DNA of 10,701 bases, taken from an uncultured Eubacteriales bacterium (GTDB lineage: Bacteria; Bacillota; Clostridia; Oscillospirales; CAG-272). The stretch lies in the NCBI GenBank assembly GCA_905201895.1, contig CAJKPX010000073.1, forward strand, positions 1 to 10,701, read 5' to 3'. Position 1 is the stretch's first letter; each line of letters opens with the position of its first letter. The position numbers and the translations under genes are program-made. Of the stretch, positions 7,501-10,701 are shown piece after piece. Below the pieces are notes generated by a model. That model had not been told where the DNA came from. It worked only from the letters and a program-made list of their open reading frames with translations, and ran no database searches.

Positions 7501-8151
7501 TCAGACGTCGCTGAAGGTGAGCAGATCAAACATGCTGCCAACGCGGCTCTTTCCCGGGGTGGAGGGCTTGTTGCCCTTCTTGGGCGTGGGCATTGCTGCC
7601 TCCTCGCCTGCTGCTGCGGGCGCGTCCTCCGACGAGCCAACGCTGGGAGGCACGGGAGCCGTGGGGATCACGGGAGCCTCAACGGGAGCGGCAACGGTCT
7701 CATTCTCTGCAACGGGAGCGGCTACGGGAGCCGTGGGAGTCACCTCTGCTGCGGGTGCCGCAGGCGCGGGAGCCACGGGAGTGGCGGGAACGGTTGCGGT
7801 GAGGGTTGCGCGATCGAGGATCGAGCGCATCACGGCAGCGTCCTTGCGCAGATTTTCGAGCTCATCCTGCAGGCTCTCGATCGTCTTTTTGAGTTTTTCG
7901 TTTTCACCTGCAAAGCGGAATGCGTCCTTTTCCACCTTTTTGAATGCCTCCTGCATGGCAATACGCTCGGAGCAATATGCAAGAGCGCACAGGATTGCTG
8001 CCTCATTCTTTGTGCAACGAGGGCTCTTGAGCTTGATATCGCGGATGCGACGGTCGAGCATGCCAACGATGCTCTCCACCTCGTCGGGAGATGCGTCGCT
8101 GATGATGCTCAACTCCATATCGGCAACGGTGATGTTATACTTCTGTTTCAT
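7501..8151 (-). CDS. zapA: Cell division protein ZapA with long Pro/Ala-rich C-terminal extension
   Basis: ZapA binds FtsZ and bundles its filaments at the division site in the cytoplasm. Residues 1-100 give the standard fold: a beta-rich start MKQKYNITVADMELSI, then SPDEVESIVGMLDRRIRDI and an alanine-rich helix KNEAAILCALAYCSERIA. A coiled coil follows (about 62-114). Beyond that, where usual ZapA proteins of about 85-110 residues end, it has a low-complexity Pro/Ala/Val/Glu linker (118-190), a basic stretch KKGNKPSTPGKSR (191-203) and a hydrophobic end GSMFDLLTFSDV. The frame extends seven codons upstream to 8172. The ATG at 8151 matches the normal family start, with AAAGGAG 11 bases ahead of it inside that longer frame. 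The promoter is at 8247-8275. The U32 gene follows closely, a familiar arrangement in Clostridia. Confidence 0.88.
   Translation of the reverse strand: MKQKYNITVADMELSIISDASPDEVESIVGMLDRRIRDIKLKSPRCTKNEAAILCALAYCSERIAMQEAFKKVEKDAFRFAGENEKLKKTIESLQDELENLRKDAAVMRSILDRATLTATVPATPVAPAPAAPAAEVTPTAPVAAPVAENETVAAPVEAPVIPTAPVPPSVGSSEDAPAAAGEEAAMPTPKKGNKPSTPGKSRVGSMFDLLTFSDV
7650..7796. repeat. Degenerate ACGGGAG-type short repeats encoding the ZapA linker
   Basis: The plus strand has at least seven copies of CGGGAG, most within ACGGGAGC or ACGGGAGT, at irregular spacing. On the coding strand these give GCTCCCGT, i.e. repeated Ala-Pro-Val. This is a likely site of length change by slippage or recombination in the disordered linker. 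Confidence 0.7.
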
Positions 8152-8177
8152 GATGAGCAAAACTCCTTTCATCTGTC

Positions 8178-8201
8178 CGCGGCAAGCTCCGCTCTGCCGC
8201 G
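8178..8201 (-). promoter_or_regulatory. GC-rich hairpin in the zapA 5' untranslated region
   Basis: A perfect 7-bp stem (CGCGGCA at 8178-8184 with TGCCGCG at 8195-8201) encloses a 10-base loop. It lies within the roughly 90-base leader predicted from the zapA promoter and ends about 15 bases before the ribosome binding site. It may affect mRNA stability or translation, but no known riboswitch or leader class is recognisable. Confidence 0.5.
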
Positions 8202-8246
8202 TGCATGCAGAAACGATTTACGCTCCGCACGTCTTGTCCATATATT

Positions 8247-8275
8247 ATTATACAATAAAAAAAAGCAATTGAAAA
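8247..8275 (-). promoter_or_regulatory. Sigma-A promoter of zapA-U32
   Basis: On the minus strand TTTTCA (8270-8275, 4 of 6 -35 positions), a 17-base T-rich spacer and a perfect TATAAT (8247-8252). Predicted start is near 8240. It is back to back with the plus-strand promoter at 8398-8426. Confidence 0.8.
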
Positions 8276-8397
8276 GAGCTTTTTAGAAATTTTTTAGGTT
8301 TTTTTTCAAAAAATGCGGCTTTTTTCGACGTATACGTCATTTTTTTGAATTTCTTTTGCCAAAAGGAAAAAAAGACCCGAAAAAAGTGGCAAATAAC
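8276..8397. other. AT-rich divergent intergenic region with two palindromes
   Basis: No gene is seen between the divergent promoters. The stretch is dominated by A- and T-runs, which may bend DNA or act as an UP-like element. It contains a perfect 12-bp palindrome GACGTATACGTC (8327-8338) and an interrupted one CTTTTG-C-CAAAAG (8353-8365). TTTGCCA (8355-8361) is also complementary to TGGCAAA (8387-8393). These could be operators shared by both promoters, but I cannot assign a regulator. Confidence 0.5.
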
Positions 8398-8426
8398 TTG
8401 ACACAAACTTGGTAAAGTGCTATAAT
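8398..8426 (+). promoter_or_regulatory. Consensus sigma-A promoter of the PH-like membrane protein gene
   Basis: TTGACA (8398-8403), a 17-base spacer and TATAAT (8421-8426) match the consensus at all 12 positions. Expression should be strong unless repressed. Start is expected near 8433, inside the palindrome at 8425-8439. Confidence 0.93.
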
Positions 8427-8439
8427 TTACATTGTAAAT
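8425..8439. promoter_or_regulatory. Palindrome over the transcription start, operator candidate
   Basis: ATTTACA-T-TGTAAAT is a perfect 7+1+7 palindrome that begins in the last two bases of the -10 box and spans the expected start site. This is a typical place for a repressor site, and its TACA/TGTA half-sites are a form bound by several winged-helix repressors. The regulator is unknown. Confidence 0.55.
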
Positions 8440-8464
8440 AAATTTTGGAAAAAGGAGAATCACC

Positions 8465-9400
8465 ATGTCCATTCAGTTTGCCAAAAATGAAACCGTTGTG
8501 CGCAGATTTGACTATGCAACCCTCGGCTATCGCAAAAAGACCGACAGCTATGCGGTTGCGCGTTCCATGATCGTCACGAATAAGCGTGTGATCCATCAGG
8601 ACGTGAGCGAAAAGGTCGGTCAGGATCTGATCGTTCGCCGCGAAATGCCGATCGAACACGCAAAGTTTGTTGACGTGAGCTATTCGAAAACCTCGAATCC
8701 CTCGCACCTGGTTGCAGCTCTCATCCTTGCAATTCTTGCGGTTGGCGTATATTTTCTCACCAACCTCAAAACGGCTCTGCCCAACGTTGCCTTTTTGCAG
8801 AAAATTCCCGGTTTTCTGTTCCCGGCGCTTGCGGGTGTGCTCGGGCTCATTGCGCTGATCAGCGTGTTCCGTTATTTCGGAAGTCGCCGCATCCTGCTCG
8901 CTTGCACGGTTTCCACCGACAGCGCGGTTCAGCCCATCTTCTCGAACACGATCACTGACGAAAAGCTCAGCCCCAAAAAGGCAAAGCAGGCAAGACGCAA
9001 CACGCTGCGCATGGAGCTTGACATCCGTGTGAACAAGCGTGCCGCAAAGGAGCTGGCAGACGGTCTGGGCGCTGCGATCCTTGATGCAATCGAAATGAAC
9101 CGCGAGGCAGAGGCAGCAGAGCGTGCCGCTTGTGCTCCCGCTCCCGTGGTAATGATGCCCGCAGCCTGCTGCTGCGCGACCGAGACCTGCACCGAGGAGG
9201 AGCCTGTTGAGGAAGCATACGACGAGGCAGAGGCTGTTGAAGAAACGGTTGAGATCGCAGAGGATGTCCCCGCAGAGGAGTCTGTTGACGAGATCGCAGA
9301 CGAGAACGTTGACGGAGAGCCTGCCGACGAGGTAGCAGACGAGGCAGCAGAGGAAGAAGCTGCTCCCGCCGAGGACGACGAGAACGCAAACGCGAACTGA
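8465..9400 (+). CDS. Two-TM membrane protein with PH-like domain and acidic C-terminal tail, function unknown
   Basis: The product has 311 residues and I do not recognise a named gene. The N-terminal part (1-80) has SMIVTNKRVIHQDV and MPIEHAKFVDVSYSK, the strand pattern of bacterial PH-like (bPH) domains. Two hydrophobic segments follow (about 82-99 and 115-137), then a second beta-rich part (138-190) and a helical part with KELADGLGAAILDAIE (195-210). After that come a short CCC cluster in PAACCCATETC (232-242) and a strongly acidic, low-complexity tail (243-311) of Glu, Asp, Ala and Val. With no signal peptide and a basic N-terminal domain, both ends are probably cytoplasmic (inference). 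The ATG has AAAGGAG seven bases away, under a consensus promoter, with a strong terminator downstream, so it is a single-gene unit. Charge and composition suggest a scaffold or interaction role, not an enzyme. Confidence 0.85.
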   Translation: MSIQFAKNETVVRRFDYATLGYRKKTDSYAVARSMIVTNKRVIHQDVSEKVGQDLIVRREMPIEHAKFVDVSYSKTSNPSHLVAALILAILAVGVYFLTNLKTALPNVAFLQKIPGFLFPALAGVLGLIALISVFRYFGSRRILLACTVSTDSAVQPIFSNTITDEKLSPKKAKQARRNTLRMELDIRVNKRAAKELADGLGAAILDAIEMNREAEAAERAACAPAPVVMMPAACCCATETCTEEEPVEEAYDEAEAVEETVEIAEDVPAEESVDEIADENVDGEPADEVADEAAEEEAAPAEDDENANAN

Positions 9401-9428
9401 TTCGTCGGTTGATCCAAGCGGTCAAAAA

Positions 9429-9443
9429 ACTCACGCCGTGAGT
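9429..9443. repeat. Short perfect palindrome before the terminator
   Basis: ACTCACG-C-CGTGAGT forms a 7+1+7 inverted repeat, preceded by AAAAA and followed by AAAAATA. It lies between the stop codon at 9400 and the terminator at 9451 and could form a small hairpin in the transcript's 3' end. On the minus strand a T-run follows, so it might end minus-strand transcription weakly. Confidence 0.5.
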
Positions 9444-9450
9444 AAAAATA

Positions 9451-9494
9451 GGGGTGTCTCAAATGCAAACGCATTTGGTTGACACCCCTTTTTT
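9451..9494 (+). terminator. Strong rho-independent terminator of the PH-like protein gene
   Basis: GGGGTGTC (9451-9458) pairs with GACACCCC (9481-9488). Inside it, CAAATGC pairs with GCATTTG around an AAAC tetraloop, separated by a small asymmetric internal loop. Six Ts (9489-9494) follow directly. It begins 50 bases after the stop codon. Confidence 0.92.
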
Positions 9495-9609
9495 CTGCAA
9501 TGTTGCGGAGAAAAGATCAACTTTACTGCAAATTTATCGCCATACATGGCGCGCGTTCCTGGCAAACGCAAGCATTTGCGGGGCTCATCATGAAGCGTAC
9601 GGTCTATCG

Positions 9610-9650
9610 AAAACAGAGAATGGGAGCCGTTGGCTTCCATTCTCTGTTTT
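9610..9650. repeat. Long hairpin, 14-bp perfect arms extended to about 19 bp
   Basis: Positions 9610-9623 and 9637-9650 (AAAACAGAGAATGG and its complement) pair perfectly. The interior continues with one G-T and four Watson-Crick pairs to a three-base loop. A-run on the left and T-run on the right mean it could terminate transcription in either direction. Confidence 0.8.
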
Positions 9651-9788
9651 TGATGCAGCGTAGGGGATTTTGAACCCAAGCGTGCGCTTTTATACTTCCG
9701 TGATCGTTCGTTTCCTTTTCGCGCACGCCATGGCGTAATTGCCTCCTGCGTCGGCATTTCGCAGGGTCCTTCATATCGTAATGCTTCG

Positions 9789-9839
9789 GCAACGAAAAGG
9801 AGTCCGAACCTACAAGAGCTTCGGACTCCTTTTCGTTGC
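9789..9839. repeat. Long perfect hairpin, 20-bp arms
   Basis: Positions 9789-9808 and 9820-9839 are perfect reverse complements around an 11-base loop. The arms contain AAAAGGAGTCCGA and TCGGACTCCTTTT, so the structure is terminator-like on both strands, although the T-run is inside the stem. It lies between convergent transcripts. Confidence 0.82.
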
Positions 9840-9913
9840 GAAAGAGCAGTAAAAAGGTGTATAAATGTAGGTAAGAACAGTAAAAAGTACACCACACTCA
9901 CAAAAAATATTTT

Positions 9914-9936
9914 AAAAAGGTGTGTGGGGCAACACA
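9914..9936 (-). terminator. Possible weak terminator of the frame-broken gene
   Basis: On the minus strand TGTGT and ACACA (9932-9936 with 9921-9925) form a 5-bp stem around TGCCCC, followed by CCTTTTT and AT-rich sequence. It lies 12 bases after the stop codon. The stem is short, so confidence is low. Confidence 0.4.
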
Positions 9937-9948
9937 ACTCAAATATTT

Positions 9949-10448
9949 CTAAAACTCTTCGGACTCTTTCAAAGGCGTTAAATCAAAGTGGTGGTGCTCA
10001 GTTTTTCCATAAATGCACCATGTCTGATCAATTTTATCCGCGGGAAGTTCTGTAGGGTTACCATATTTGTCAGTTGTTGCCCAGATTATGCGCTTAGCTT
10101 GTATCCACGAAGCCTCTTTTTTGAGATCTTCAATATGTTCAATGCTTTGATCGCCCCATGAGTCATCGTCGATCCACAGGAGCTGCCCGTTTTCAAGCAA
10201 AAGTAACACACTACCCATAATATCACTTGTATATCCAAATTCAGCTTGAACAGTTACATTCATGGAGTGTACGCCAATAAAACGAAGAATGATACTACCC
10301 TCTAATTCATCATACTTTAAAAAAGTTCTGCGGTATTATCAGGTAGATAACTGACACGTTCAATCTTGAAATCGTGAAAGCACCAATTACACTCCATAAA
10401 ATTATAAATACCTTTTTCTGAATGTTCAACTTCGTACCAAATAGCCAT
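9949..10448 (-). pseudogene. Frame-broken hypothetical gene (166-residue protein if restored)
   Basis: The ATG at 10448 has a strong AAGGAG (10456-10461) at seven bases and a promoter at 10470-10498. It reads MAIWYEVEHSEKG and continues 43 codons to ...NTAELF, then TAA at 10317-10319. The stop sits right after a run of six Ts. Moving back one base there gives LKYDELEGSIILRFIGVHS, joined directly to MNVTVQAEFGYTSD and on to the TAG at 9949. The joined 166-residue protein is coherent, with strand-like hydrophobic and charged patterns throughout and aromatic residues (NWCFHDF, LLWIDDDSW). The downstream ATG at 10263 has no ribosome binding site, so the later part is probably not a separate gene. 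A seventh T would repair the frame. Possibilities are a decaying gene, phase variation, a programmed -1 slip, or a homopolymer sequencing error. Function unknown; the AT-richer composition suggests an acquired gene. Confidence 0.8.
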
Positions 10449-10469
10449 ACTATCACTCCTTTTAAGAGT

Positions 10470-10498
10470 ATTATATCACACTTTAGCAAATAAATCAA
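10470..10498 (-). promoter_or_regulatory. Promoter of the frame-broken gene
   Basis: The minus strand has TTGATT (10493-10498, 4 of 6), a 17-base spacer, and extended -10 TGATATAAT (TATAAT at 10470-10475). The -35 box overlaps the first hairpin of the adjacent array (10496-10510). Confidence 0.82.
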
Positions 10499-10677
10499 GG
10501 CGTAGCCTTGCATATCATCCGCAACTTGTTGTGGTATATCATCAATGCGGAGCATTGTATATCATCAAGCCGCAGATAGATACACGCTGGCGCGTGATGA
10601 GATACAAGGGCGCAACGCGCCCTTGATGATATACGCCGCACTTCGTGCGTCAATGATATGCCAAGCCTGCGGCTTGG
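10496..10677. repeat. Array of at least seven hairpins with nested complementary 8-base linkers
   Basis: Successive hairpins have mostly 3-base loops. They are CAAGGC-GTA (10496-10510), CCGCAAC-TT (10519-10534, one G-T), CAATGC-GGA (10543-10557), a damaged CAAGCCGCA lacking its right arm (10566-10574), CACGC-TGGC (10583-10596), CAAGGGCGC-AAC (10605-10625), CGCAC-TTC (10637-10649) and CCAAGCC-TGC (10661-10677). Linkers are CATATCAT (10511), TATATCAT (10535 and 10558), then ATGAGATA (10597), ATGATATA (10626) and ATGATATG (10653). The orientation flips at the centre. The outer pair and the next pair are exactly complementary and the inner pair has one mismatch, so the whole element can fold as a ladder with hairpins facing each other. 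A further small hairpin AAAAG-GAA-CTTTT lies at 10686-10698. Confidence 0.85.
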
Positions 10678-10701
10678 ATAAACAAAAAAGGAACTTTTGG
10701 T

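Larger units (their letters stand above)
9495..9850. other. Structured non-coding block, probable dispersed intergenic repeat element
   Basis: I see no convincing gene here. The block holds two very long hairpins (9610-9650, 9789-9839), smaller ones such as CGCCAT-AC-ATGGCG (9538-9551) and CGCAA-GCAT-TTGCG (9567-9580), and a 12-bp palindrome ACGCCATGGCGT (9725-9736). The minus strand is open in two frames over most of it, but the translations are basic, low-complexity and lack ribosome binding sites. The overall look matches intergenic repeats I associate with gut Clostridia genomes (impression from memory, unchecked). It could also contain an untranslated RNA. Confidence 0.5.

Noticed and set aside
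8427..8464. Riboswitch or leader RNA upstream of the PH-like protein gene
   Set aside because: The predicted leader is only about 30 bases, too short for a riboswitch; the palindrome is better explained as a DNA operator.
9663..9677. tRNA T-arm-like sequence (GGGTTCAAAATCCCC on the minus strand)
   Set aside because: No acceptor, anticodon or D-arm can be built around it, so it is not a tRNA gene or a clear tRNA fragment.
9431..9937. 168-codon open frame on the minus strand
   Set aside because: It runs through two long hairpins and the reverse complement of the plus-strand terminator, its translation is basic and low-complexity, and it has no ribosome binding site. It is an open stretch in repeat DNA.
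10310..10555. 81-codon hydrophobic open frame on the minus strand
   Set aside because: It begins inside the hairpin array and overlaps, in another frame, the gene starting at 10448, which has both a promoter and a ribosome binding site. This frame has neither.
10496..10677. CRISPR array
   Set aside because: The only constant parts are 8-base linkers; the intervening sequences are hairpins rather than unrelated spacers, and the linkers flip orientation. This does not fit repeat-spacer units of about 28-36 bases each.
10496..10677. Retron msr/msd or integron attC site
   Set aside because: No reverse transcriptase or integrase gene is visible in the window, and the modular repeated hairpins do not match either architecture.

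Overview
The window looks like a chromosomal segment of a moderately GC-rich Firmicute, most likely a gut-type Clostridia (an inference from gene order and signals). Supporting features are strong AAAGGAG-type ribosome binding sites, sigma-A promoters with TATAAT and 17-base spacers, a zapA gene directly followed by a U32-family gene, and many intergenic hairpin repeats. I ran no database search. Family calls rest on motifs read by eye.

Positions 1-5390 (minus strand) hold a five-gene surface-polysaccharide operon with its own promoter at 5362-5390. In transcription order it encodes a GT2 glycosyltransferase (probable TTG start at 5320), dTDP-4-dehydrorhamnose reductase (rfbD), a GT-B glycosyltransferase, an ABC-2 polysaccharide export permease with an unusual N-terminal extracytoplasmic domain, and its ATPase. 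Together they would make dTDP-rhamnose, add sugars to a lipid-linked glycan, and export it. rfbA, rfbB and rfbC are not in the window. A perfect hairpin (20-55) lies just past the last gene.

Positions 5421-8275 (minus strand) hold a zapA-U32 operon with a promoter at 8247-8275 and a terminator at 5421-5461. ZapA has a long Pro/Ala-rich tail. The U32 protein belongs to the class now known to hydroxylate rRNA or tRNA.

Positions 8276-9494 hold a divergent plus-strand gene. It has a consensus promoter carrying a palindrome at the start site, and it encodes a two-TM, PH-like protein with an acidic tail. A strong terminator follows it.

Positions 9495-9948 hold no credible gene but contain long hairpins, probably dispersed intergenic repeats. 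Positions 9949-10448 (minus strand) hold an AT-richer gene with a good promoter and ribosome binding site, but a one-base frame break in a run of six T splits it into 43 codons and a downstream portion. Positions 10496-10677 hold an ordered array of hairpins whose 8-base linkers invert orientation at the centre and are complementary in nested pairs. The hairpin array next to the frame-broken gene is the least conventional part of the window.
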